7,358 bases of DNA, from positions 1 to 7,358 of the forward strand of contig JAEEKC010000262.1 of NCBI GenBank assembly GCA_016282215.1, in the 5' to 3' direction. This DNA comes from Lachnospiraceae bacterium. Lineage in GTDB: Bacteria > Bacillota > Clostridia > Lachnospirales > Lachnospiraceae. Made by a program: the position numbers and the translations under genes. Within the stretch, counting starts at the first letter, position 1, and every line of letters starts with the position of its first letter. Under the pieces are notes generated by a model. It was given only the letters and a program-made list of their open reading frames with translations. It was not told the origin of the DNA and did no database searches. Positions 1 through 6,437 of the stretch are shown here, piece by piece.

Positions 1-29
1 GAGCTGAAATAGTAAAAGACAGAGGACAA

Positions 30-49
30 CTCTTTCATTGACGAAAGAG
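30..49. repeat. Inverted repeat overlapping the rel -35 box
   Basis: CTCTTTC (30-36) and GAAAGAG (43-49) form a perfect 7-base inverted repeat with a 6-base loop that contains most of the -35 box. No T-tract follows on either strand, so it is a poor intrinsic terminator for an upstream gene. It could be an operator or chance; a 7-base palindrome of this kind is expected a few times in a window this long. Confidence 0.3.
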
Positions 50-66
50 GCGATATTGCATATAAT
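38..66 (+). promoter_or_regulatory. Sigma-A type promoter in front of rel
   Basis: A -35 box TTGACG (38-43, five of six consensus bases) is separated by exactly 17 bases from a perfect -10 box TATAAT (61-66). The predicted transcription start, about seven bases after the -10 box, falls near base 73. That is only a few bases before the rel ATG at 76, so little or no 5' leader is left. The promoter probably drives rel and the genes behind it. Box match and spacing are read directly from the sequence; activity is inferred. Confidence 0.7.
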
Positions 67-75
67 ATACTTTGT

Positions 76-2397
76 ATGAGTATTGATAATATGCAGGAAG
101 ACGAACCGAAAACGCCGCTCGTCTTAGATGACGGCCATATTGAGAATACTGTCGAGTACAGACAGCCCGAGGAACTGTATCAGGATTTGATCGCGCGTGT
201 GAAGAAATATCACCCCAGTGATGACATCAGCCTGATCGAGAAAGCCTATCGGGTCGCTTTTGATGCGCATAAAGGACAGAACCGTAAATCCGGCGAACCT
301 TATATCATCCATCCGCTCTGCGTTGGCATATTGCTGGCGGAGCTGGAGATGGACCAGGAGACCATCGTAGCCGGACTTTTGCATGATGTGGTGGAAGACA
401 CGATCTTTACGGTAGAAGAGCTGCGGGAACAGTTCGGTGATGACGTGGCGCTCCTGGTTGATGGCGTGACAAAGCTCGGTCAGCTCCAGTATGAAGGCGA
501 TAAGGTAGAGCTGCAGGCGGAAAACCTGCGTAAGATGTTCCTGGCCATGGCCAAGGATATCCGTGTTATCATCATCAAGCTGGTGGACCGGCTTCACAAT
601 ATGCGTACCCTGAAACATATGTCTCCGGAAAAACAGCAGGAAAAGGCAAGGGAGACCATGGATATCTATGCACCCATCGCACAGCGCCTCGGTATCATGC
701 GTCTGAAGGTGGAGCTGGATGACCTGTCCCTGAAATACCTTGAACCGGATGTTTACTATGATCTGGCGGAAAAGATCGCTGTCCGCAAATCCGAGAGAGA
801 AAAATATGTGGCTGCCATTGTCGAAGAAGTGAGCCAGCATATCAGGGATGCCGGCATCAAAGCCAAGATCGACGGCAGGGTAAAACACTTTTACAGTATT
901 TATAAGAAAATGAAAAATCAGAACAAGACCATAGACCAGATCTATGATCTGTTCGCGATCCGTATTATCGTGGATTCAGTTAAGGACTGTTATGCGGCCC
1001 TCGGCGTGATCCATGAGATCTATAAACCGATCCCGGGACGTTTCAAAGATTATATCGCCATGCCCAAAGCGAACATGTACCAGTCTTTGCATACGACGCT
1101 GATCGGTTCTTCGGGACAGCCTTTCGAGATCCAGATCCGTACCTATGAAATGCATAAAACGGCGGAATACGGTATCGCTGCCCATTGGAAGTATAAACGT
1201 ATTTCCAATGGCGAAAAAGTGGCCTCCGATTCTTCCGAAGAGGAGAAACTGTCCTGGTTGAAACAGATTCTGGAGTGGCAGCAGGATACGTCGGATAATA
1301 AGCAGTATCTGAAACTTTTAAAGAGCGATCTGGAACTGTTTTCCGACAGCGTATACTGTTTTACCCCGACGGGTGATGTGAAAAATCTCCCGGCAGGCTC
1401 CACGCCAATCGATTTTGCCTATGCCATCCATTCGGCAGTGGGCAACAAGATGATCGGCGCCAGAGTCAATGGCAAGCTGGTCACCATCGATTATGAGATT
1501 AAAAACGGAGACCGGATCGAGATCATCACCAGCCAGAATTCCAAGGGACCGTCTTTAGACTGGCTTTCCGTGGTCAAATCCACCCAGGCCAGAAACAAGA
1601 TCAATCAGTGGTTCCGCACCGAAAGAAAAGACGAAAACATCATACGCGGACGCGAAATGCTTTTGGATTATCTGAAATCCAGAGGACTGTCGCAGGTGGA
1701 CATCATGCGTCCCGAATATATGGAAGCCGTGATGAAAAAATACGGTTTCAAAGACTGGGAATCCGTCCTGGCGGCACTCGGGCACGGCGGCCTGAAAGAA
1801 GGTCAGGTCATCAACAAGATGCAGGAGCTTTATGAGGCCGATCATCCGAAGGAAGTGACCGAAGCGGATATCCTGAAGATCGTTGAGGAAAACAATCTCC
1901 AGGCAGCAAGGCGTATACGCGCCTACGGCCGCAACACCAGCGGCATCGTGGTAAAGGGCATCACTGACGTGTCGGTGCGTTTTTCCAAATGCTGTTCCCC
2001 GGTGCCGGGTGATGAGATCATCGGCTTTGTGACAAGGGGCAGGGGCATTTCCATCCATCGGACGGACTGCATGAACATCCTGTCACTTCCCGAACTTGAA
2101 AGAAGCCGCCTCATCGACGCGGAATGGCAGGAAGAGTCCTTAGAGGGCACAGCAGGAAGCTATCTTGTAGAGATCGAGCTTCATGCAAATAACCGCAGCG
2201 GCCTGTTAGCGGACATCTCCAAGATCCTGACGGAAAAGGAGATCGATATCAGGAGCCTGAACACCCGTATCAGCAAGCAGGGCGTGGCTACCATGGAGAT
2301 CGCTTTTGAGATCCATTCCAAGGACGAGCTGACCAATATCATGGATAAGCTGCGCGCCGTGGAAAGCGTAATGGATATTTCCCGGAAGACGGGCTGA
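76..2397 (+). CDS. rel: Bifunctional (p)ppGpp synthetase/hydrolase, RelA/SpoT family (Rel)
   Basis: This long Rel enzyme makes (p)ppGpp from ATP and GTP/GDP and hydrolyses it, the core of the stringent response, in the cytosol and on the ribosome. The 773 residues match the family length. The hydrolase HD domain (about 50-200) has H79, the HD pair H103-D104, E107-D108 and D171 in LVDRLHNMRT. The synthetase domain (about 240-375) has D291 in YDLFAIRI, the RFKD motif (322-325) typical of bifunctional rather than RelA-type enzymes, and E351 in FEIQIRT. A TGS domain (about 425-486), a zinc-finger region with C639-C640, H661 and C665, and a C-terminal ACT domain (about 697-771) follow, so both activities should be intact. 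The start is uncertain: ATG 76 has no Shine-Dalgarno sequence, an in-frame ATG lies at 91, and conservation begins near residue 31. Confidence 0.96.
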   Translation: MSIDNMQEDEPKTPLVLDDGHIENTVEYRQPEELYQDLIARVKKYHPSDDISLIEKAYRVAFDAHKGQNRKSGEPYIIHPLCVGILLAELEMDQETIVAGLLHDVVEDTIFTVEELREQFGDDVALLVDGVTKLGQLQYEGDKVELQAENLRKMFLAMAKDIRVIIIKLVDRLHNMRTLKHMSPEKQQEKARETMDIYAPIAQRLGIMRLKVELDDLSLKYLEPDVYYDLAEKIAVRKSEREKYVAAIVEEVSQHIRDAGIKAKIDGRVKHFYSIYKKMKNQNKTIDQIYDLFAIRIIVDSVKDCYAALGVIHEIYKPIPGRFKDYIAMPKANMYQSLHTTLIGSSGQPFEIQIRTYEMHKTAEYGIAAHWKYKRISNGEKVASDSSEEEKLSWLKQILEWQQDTSDNKQYLKLLKSDLELFSDSVYCFTPTGDVKNLPAGSTPIDFAYAIHSAVGNKMIGARVNGKLVTIDYEIKNGDRIEIITSQNSKGPSLDWLSVVKSTQARNKINQWFRTERKDENIIRGREMLLDYLKSRGLSQVDIMRPEYMEAVMKKYGFKDWESVLAALGHGGLKEGQVINKMQELYEADHPKEVTEADILKIVEENNLQAARRIRAYGRNTSGIVVKGITDVSVRFSKCCSPVPGDEIIGFVTRGRGISIHRTDCMNILSLPELERSRLIDAEWQEESLEGTAGSYLVEIELHANNRSGLLADISKILTEKEIDIRSLNTRISKQGVATMEIAFEIHSKDELTNIMDKLRAVESVMDISRKTG

Positions 2398-2470
2398 CGG
2401 TGCAGAGCAATCTCAAACGAGTTAACAGAACGGTTGCAACGTCCAATAGATTGATAAGTCGAGTATAACG

Positions 2471-2500
2471 AAGAAAAAGGCTTCCCCCTGGGGGGAAGCT
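2471..2500 (-). terminator. Intrinsic terminator-like structure in the antisense direction
   Basis: Read on the minus strand, the 9-bp GC-rich stem (2499 down to 2480) is followed after two bases by TTTTTCTTC (complement of 2470-2478), the form of a rho-independent terminator. On the plus strand the same stem is preceded by the A-run and followed by GTCGGC, so it should not end rel transcription. No minus-strand gene was found nearby that it would serve. It may stop antisense transcripts or simply be part of the repeat. Confidence 0.45.
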
Positions 2501-2525
2501 GTCGGCGAAGCCGACTGATGAGGGG
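2474..2525. repeat. Intergenic double-hairpin palindromic repeat
   Basis: Two hairpins stand side by side in the 143-base gap between rel and the MBL gene. The first pairs GCTTCCCCC (2480-2488) with GGGGGAAGC (2491-2499) over a 2-base loop; the second pairs GTCGGC (2501-2506) with GCCGAC (2510-2515) over a GAA loop. A TGATGAGGGG tail follows, whose AGGGG (2521-2525) could pair alternatively with CCCCT (2485-2489). From memory, this layout (C/G-run hairpin, then a GTC-GNC-GAA hairpin, then TGATGAGGGG) is a dispersed non-coding repeat in many gut Clostridia genomes. The family identity is recalled, not searched. The remainder of the gap (2398-2473) holds no recognisable gene or convincing promoter. 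Confidence 0.7.
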
Positions 2526-2540
2526 CCTGAAGGAGAGCGA

Positions 2541-3188
2541 ATGTCTACACAAAACACGATCAAGATCGGACGTATCATAGAGAGCCCGCTGGCGACAAAC
2601 TGCTACTTTGTCTACCGTGAGGATTCCAAAGAAGTTATCTTTTTTGACCCGGCGGATAACGGCGGCAGGATCTATGATAAACTGACGGAAAGAGGGTTCG
2701 TGGTCAAGGCAATCTGCCTGACACACGCCCATTTTGATCATATCTGGGGACTTGCAGAACTTGCGGAAAAAACCGGCGCACCGGTCTATGCGCTGGATAA
2801 GGAAAAACCGCTTTGCGATGATCCGGAAATGAATGTATCCGCAAGATTCGGAAGGGTGGTAACGGCTAAGGTCGACCACTATCTGCAGGATGGAGACAAA
2901 TTGGAAATTGCAGACCTTGTAGCGAAGGTGATTTCCACCCCGGGACATACGGCCGGAAGCTGCTGTTATTACTTTGAAGAGGCCGGGATCCTGGTCAGCG
3001 GCGACACCCTGTTTCTGGAATCTGTGGGCAGGGATGATTTTCCTACGGGAAGCGGCGGCGAACTGTTTCGCTCCATCCGGGACATTTTATTTGCACTGCC
3101 GGATGATACGAAGGTCTTTCCGGGACATGGCGACTCGACCACCATCGGACATGAGAAAAAGTATAATCCGTACATTTACGGGTTTTGA
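2541..3188 (+). CDS. MBL-fold metallo-hydrolase, glyoxalase II-like
   Basis: A 215-residue cytosolic metallo-beta-lactamase-fold hydrolase of the small glyoxalase II-like group (COG0491 type). The dinuclear metal site is complete: THAHFDH gives H62, H64, D66 and H67, TPGHTAGS gives H136, SGDTLF gives D155, and PGHGDST gives H196. Without the C-terminal domain of true glyoxalase II, the substrate cannot be named; thioester hydrolysis is a reasonable guess. No signal peptide or membrane segment is visible. The start is well supported by AGGAG (2531-2535) five bases before the ATG. From general knowledge, genes of this type often follow rel in Clostridia, suggesting a conserved but unexplained link. 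The stop codon nearly abuts the start of the next gene, indicating co-transcription. Confidence 0.92.
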   Translation: MSTQNTIKIGRIIESPLATNCYFVYREDSKEVIFFDPADNGGRIYDKLTERGFVVKAICLTHAHFDHIWGLAELAEKTGAPVYALDKEKPLCDDPEMNVSARFGRVVTAKVDHYLQDGDKLEIADLVAKVISTPGHTAGSCCYYFEEAGILVSGDTLFLESVGRDDFPTGSGGELFRSIRDILFALPDDTKVFPGHGDSTTIGHEKKYNPYIYGF

Positions 3189-3205
3189 AAAGATTGGAGA
3201 TAATG

Positions 3206-4600
3206 ATGAGTGCTAATGTGGAAATGAACAGCGTGAAAAAATCAGATTACATCCTGGACAGAGAGTCCATGGTGGCGGCTTATGATGCGCTGGAATTAAA
3301 ACCCTGGCGAATGGAGCTTAATGAGGATGGGCACATAGCAACCTGTATCTGGTCGGATAGTTACCGTCAGAAGATGGGCTTTGAAAATGAAGAGGATTTT
3401 CCGAATTCCATGGATTCCCTGCTGAAACAGATCCATGATGAGGACAGGGAAGGAATGATGGACACCTGGAGAAAAGCTGTTTCGGATAAAAACGGCGGAA
3501 ATAAATATGATATGGTATACAGGTGTTTCAAAAAGGACGGTGAAATGCGCTGGTTTCACAGCGTGGGTATCATTACCAGACGTCCGGATGGCAGTCCGTA
3601 TGCGATCATCGGTCTGTCCAGTGATATTACGGAGGAAAAACTTCAGCATGACAGACTGCGGGAGCAGTTTGAGATCGTGGAAGCACTCAGCCATGATTTC
3701 CTGAATATCTTCATGGTGGATATGAATGAGCGCAAGGTTTCCATCGTCAAACTGGACGGTTATGTAACGGAGAATTTCGGCGACAAGACCAAGCAGGATT
3801 ATCCATATGATCCGTTCTGTCTGAAGTATATCAAGGACAGAGTTTTTCCTGAGGATCAGGATATGCTGCGGGAAATGATGTCCTTTGAACGGGTGGATAT
3901 TGAGACCAGGCATCAGCGTGAGTATGTCTGCAGCTACCGTGTCATCGATAACGGAGAGGTGCATTTTTATCAGTTCTCCTATATCAGGCTGGCAGGGGCA
4001 AACGGAAATGACCGGGTGATCGCAGGCTTTAAGAATATTGATGCCATCGTGGAAAGTGCAAGGGAAAGAGAAGCGCTGAAAGTCCTTTCCGAGACGGATA
4101 TCATGACCAGCGTCTTAAATCGCGGTCATGGAGAAAAACTGGCTACGGAAGCGGTGAACAGCGGGCAGCCCGGCATGTTCTGCATTCTGGATATGGATGA
4201 TTTCAAACAGATCAACGATACCTACGGACATGCCGTTGGTGACAAGGTGCTGATCGGTGTGGCCGGTTGTCTGAAAAAGGCGTTCCGAAAGAGCGATATC
4301 GTATTCCGCCTCGGCGGTGACGAGTTCTCAGCCCTGGCCGTTGGCGTACGCCGTCGTGAAGATGCCGATAAACTCATTGAGCGGTTTTTCAATCTTGTAG
4401 ATACGCTGCTGATCCCGGAGCTTCAGGATATCGGCGTGTCAGTCAGCGTAGGTGCCGTGATGTTTTCCGAAGGCAGCGCAAAATTTGAGCAGCTCTACAG
4501 AGAGGCTGACAGCTGCGTTTATGAAAGCAAGAAGAAAAGAGGCAGCGCAGTGACATTCTATGAGGATATGGCGGCTGCAAAGCGTGAGGATGAAGAGTAA
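3206..4600 (+). CDS. PAS-domain diguanylate cyclase (GGDEF)
   Basis: A 464-residue predicted diguanylate cyclase that would make c-di-GMP from two GTP. A PAS domain of the PAS_3 type spans about residues 35-145, ending in the usual DGSPYAIIGLSSDITEEK. A second, more diverged sensor-like segment spans about 155-285. The GGDEF domain (about 290-455) has the metal-binding D329 in LDMDDFKQIND, an intact GGDEF at 370-374 and an RxxD inhibitory site (R361, D364) exactly five residues upstream, so product feedback inhibition is likely. The entry motif TDIMTSVLNR departs from the usual DxLTGLxNR. No transmembrane segment is seen, so it is probably a cytosolic sensor with unknown signal. GGAG (3196-3199) lies six bases before ATG 3206; ATG 3203 or a TTG at 3185 overlapping the upstream stop are less likely starts. 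Confidence 0.93.
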   Translation: MSANVEMNSVKKSDYILDRESMVAAYDALELKPWRMELNEDGHIATCIWSDSYRQKMGFENEEDFPNSMDSLLKQIHDEDREGMMDTWRKAVSDKNGGNKYDMVYRCFKKDGEMRWFHSVGIITRRPDGSPYAIIGLSSDITEEKLQHDRLREQFEIVEALSHDFLNIFMVDMNERKVSIVKLDGYVTENFGDKTKQDYPYDPFCLKYIKDRVFPEDQDMLREMMSFERVDIETRHQREYVCSYRVIDNGEVHFYQFSYIRLAGANGNDRVIAGFKNIDAIVESAREREALKVLSETDIMTSVLNRGHGEKLATEAVNSGQPGMFCILDMDDFKQINDTYGHAVGDKVLIGVAGCLKKAFRKSDIVFRLGGDEFSALAVGVRRREDADKLIERFFNLVDTLLIPELQDIGVSVSVGAVMFSEGSAKFEQLYREADSCVYESKKKRGSAVTFYEDMAAAKREDEE

Positions 4601-4641
4601 ATACTTTGAATTGGTAAGATAAATGCTATGGGAATGTAAGT

Positions 4642-6366
4642 ATGGCAGCAGATAATACGGGAATGAAAATTGAAAGAATAGAGATGATCTATGACGGGCC
4701 GCAGAAACATGCGGCCTATTTTCACGCTTTGATCCGATCATTTTATCCGGGCGCTGCCGTGAAAGTACACAGCAGTGCGGATCCGCAGGCAAATGAACCG
4801 CAAGATAAGGAAACGACGAAAAGGGAAGCGAAAGAAAAGAAAACGGGAGAAAAAGAAGCATCTCTTACGCTCCGCTATGATGCGCGCGCGGACGGAGCGC
4901 TGCATCTTGCCGCAGAAGATCTGGATGGGGCCGTTATCTACAAGCGGGAAGAACCGGGGCCGGCCGGCAGACAAACTGAGGATAACGTTGCGAATAATGC
5001 CGCGAATAAAACGGGAGCTGACAAAACAGCTGATGAGACAGAAACCGGCGAAATGCTGCTGACAGACGAAAATCCGACCGATGAAAAACAAAAAGAAAAA
5101 CGATTGAAGCACTTTGTATATGAGTGCCTTTGTGAAATGACGGGCAGGCATCTTCCCTGGGGAAGCCTTATGGGAGTAAGACCGACAAAGCTGGCCGGTA
5201 AATGGCTTGGTGAGTTGGTGGGAAGCGGAGCAGAGTCCTCGGAAAACAAGAAGGTAAGGCTGCGGGCGGACATCATAGACAGATACCGGCGCAGATACGA
5301 TGTCAGCGAGAAAAAAGCGGGGATCGCAGCGGATATTGCCCTGCGGGAATATGCGCTGATGGAAGGCCTGGATCTGCAGCAGGGTTTCAGCCTTTATGTG
5401 GGAGTGCCCTTTTGCCCCACCAGATGCCTGTATTGTTCCTTTACTTCCAACAGCATAGCCTCATGCCGGCAACTGGTAAAACCGACACTGGATACAATGC
5501 TGCGCGAGATCGAAGAGGCCGGGAAGATGATGACCGGCAGGAAGCCGTGCAGCGTGTATTTTGGAGGCGGAACGCCGACAGCGCTGGAGGCTGATGACCT
5601 GCGGCGCCTGATGGATAAGGTAGCGGAGAGTTTTGATCTGTCGGACATCAGGGAATATACCGTGGAAGCCGGCAGGGCAGACAGCATCACAAGAGAAAAA
5701 CTGATCGCCATCAAAGAGGGGGGCGCAGGCAGGATCTCCGTCAACCCGCAGACCATGCATGAGAAAACCCTGGAGCTGATCGGCAGGAAGGCAAGTCCGG
5801 CCCAGGTGGAGGAGGCTTTTTTCCTGGCAAGGCAGGCGGGCTTTTCCCACATCAATATGGATCTGATCTTGGGGCTTCCCGGAGAGAATACGAAGATGGT
5901 GGAAGAGACTTTGCAAAAGGTGGAAGGCCTCGCACCGGATTCCATGACCGTGCATTCCCTGGCCATCAAACGGGGATCGGATCTGCACCGCAGGATGATC
6001 GAACAGGGTGTCAATCTGTCCTGGGATACGAATACGGCGATGGAAAAGGCTTATGAGAGTGCTGAGCGGCAGGGACTTTTGCCTTATTATCTGTACCGGC
6101 AGAAGAACATGACGGGCAATCTGGAAAATGTTGGATTTGCAAAGGACGGGAAGTTTGGGATCTACAACATTCTGGTTATGGAAGAAGTGCAGGATGTGGT
6201 TGCCATCGGTCCGGGCGCCATCTCAAAGCATGTAAAACACCTGCCCGAAGGGGGGACGGTGATCACCCGCAGCGAGAATGTCAGAGAGCTTTTGGAATAT
6301 GTGGAAAGACAGGATGAAATGCTGACAAGAAAAAGGGAACTTTTTGAGGGTTTGGTTTTACAATAA
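4642..6366 (+). CDS. hemZ: Radical SAM coproporphyrinogen dehydrogenase HemZ
   Basis: A HemZ-type oxygen-independent coproporphyrinogen III oxidase-like protein, a radical SAM enzyme expected to decarboxylate two propionate side chains in haem synthesis. C258, C262 and C265 form the CxxxCxxC [4Fe-4S] cluster motif, with GGGTP at 308-312 for S-adenosylmethionine. HemZ signatures are clear: LPWGSLMGVRPTKL (171-184), ISVNPQTM, INMDLILGLPGE, and YYLYRQKNMTGNLENVGFA near the C-terminus. At 574 residues it is longer than the roughly 500 I expect, because of two hydrophilic low-complexity stretches (about 44-74 and 102-152) in the N-terminal region before the radical SAM core. No clear Shine-Dalgarno precedes ATG 4642; M8 (4663) is an alternative start. 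No other haem gene is present here, so the substrate is inferred from family. It starts 41 bases after the cyclase gene and has no clear promoter of its own. Confidence 0.93.
   Translation: MAADNTGMKIERIEMIYDGPQKHAAYFHALIRSFYPGAAVKVHSSADPQANEPQDKETTKREAKEKKTGEKEASLTLRYDARADGALHLAAEDLDGAVIYKREEPGPAGRQTEDNVANNAANKTGADKTADETETGEMLLTDENPTDEKQKEKRLKHFVYECLCEMTGRHLPWGSLMGVRPTKLAGKWLGELVGSGAESSENKKVRLRADIIDRYRRRYDVSEKKAGIAADIALREYALMEGLDLQQGFSLYVGVPFCPTRCLYCSFTSNSIASCRQLVKPTLDTMLREIEEAGKMMTGRKPCSVYFGGGTPTALEADDLRRLMDKVAESFDLSDIREYTVEAGRADSITREKLIAIKEGGAGRISVNPQTMHEKTLELIGRKASPAQVEEAFFLARQAGFSHINMDLILGLPGENTKMVEETLQKVEGLAPDSMTVHSLAIKRGSDLHRRMIEQGVNLSWDTNTAMEKAYESAERQGLLPYYLYRQKNMTGNLENVGFAKDGKFGIYNILVMEEVQDVVAIGPGAISKHVKHLPEGGTVITRSENVRELLEYVERQDEMLTRKRELFEGLVLQ
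4697..4716 (+). other. Terminator-like hairpin inside the start of hemZ
   Basis: GGCCGCA (4697-4703) and TGCGGCC (4710-4716) form a perfect, GC-rich 7-bp stem with a 6-base loop, followed directly by TATTTTCAC. It lies about 55 bases inside hemZ. The short imperfect T-tract makes it a weak candidate for premature termination or attenuation; it may equally be chance within codons for GPQKHAAYF. Confidence 0.25.
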
Positions 6367-6385
6367 GGCGCAGAAATGGTATACT
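6357..6385 (+). promoter_or_regulatory. Extended -10 promoter in front of cinA
   Basis: A -35 box TTTACA (6357-6362, five of six consensus bases) sits 17 bases from a -10 box TATACT (6380-6385), with an extended -10 TGG immediately before it (6377-6379). The -35 box overlaps the last codons of hemZ and its stop codon lies in the spacer. The predicted start of transcription is near 6392, giving a leader of about 48 bases before cinA. cinA could therefore be expressed separately from the upstream genes. Confidence 0.6.
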
Positions 6386-6389
6386 GAAA

Positions 6390-6437
6390 ATGATTGCAAA
6401 AAAGCACTGGTGGTGGAGAAGAATTACAGGAGAATAG
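6390..6437 (+). CDS. Possible 15-codon leader peptide with three consecutive Trp codons
   Basis: A mini-ORF reads MIAKKHWWWRRITGE and stops at TAG 6435-6437, two bases before the cinA ATG. Its TGG codons occupy 6408-6416, and the cinA ribosome binding site (6428-6433) lies inside it. Three adjacent Trp codons in a tiny upstream ORF resemble the leader peptides that sense charged tRNA-Trp in trp operon attenuation, which is the established precedent. Against it, no Shine-Dalgarno sequence precedes its ATG, no terminator/antiterminator pair fits between it and cinA, and the predicted cinA promoter would start transcription at or just after its ATG. On read-through transcripts from hemZ the whole ORF would be present. 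Translation is unproven. Confidence 0.35.
   Translation: MIAKKHWWWRRITGE
6428..6433 (+). promoter_or_regulatory. Ribosome binding site of cinA
   Basis: AGGAGA lies six bases before ATG 6440 and fixes the cinA start. It is embedded in the last codons of the upstream mini-ORF, so a ribosome translating or stalled on that ORF could affect access to it. Confidence 0.8.

Noticed and set aside
1..41. Tail of an upstream gene (GAG CTG AAA TAG at 1-12, or a frame ending in TGA at 39-41)
   Set aside because: Only 3 or 12 codons are visible, with no way to choose a frame or identify a product. A gene there is likely but cannot be supported.
124..888. 254-codon open frame on the minus strand inside rel
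   Set aside because: The opposite strand encodes a fully conserved HD/synthetase region; the antisense frame has no recognisable domain or ribosome binding site.
2422..2469. Possible promoter in the rel-MBL gap (TTGCAA or TTGATA with TATAAC)
   Set aside because: The spacings are 24 and 7 bases, incompatible with a sigma-A promoter.
2518..2580. Short plus-strand ORF starting at ATG 2518 and overlapping the MBL start
   Set aside because: No ribosome binding site, the start lies within the repeat, and its frame overlaps the clear MBL start.
2181..2948. 255-codon minus-strand open frame spanning the rel end and the MBL gene
   Set aside because: It crosses the palindromic repeat and two well-identified plus-strand genes, and its translation resembles no family.
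4606..4634. Possible promoter in front of hemZ (TTGAAT, or TGG-TAAGAT)
   Set aside because: No acceptable -10 box lies at 16-18 bases from TTGAAT, and no -35 box precedes TAAGAT.
4775..5062. 95-codon Lys/Arg-rich plus-strand frame inside hemZ
   Set aside because: It follows from the A/G-rich low-complexity insertion read one frame off; no start signal or domain.
5394..6014. 206-codon minus-strand frame inside hemZ
   Set aside because: Shadow of the radical SAM core; Ser-rich composition with no recognisable motif.
6405..6416. Chi-like sequence (ACTGGTGG) in the cinA leader
   Set aside because: It misses the E. coli Chi octamer by one base, and Firmicutes use different Chi motifs; the TGG run is better explained as codons or chance.
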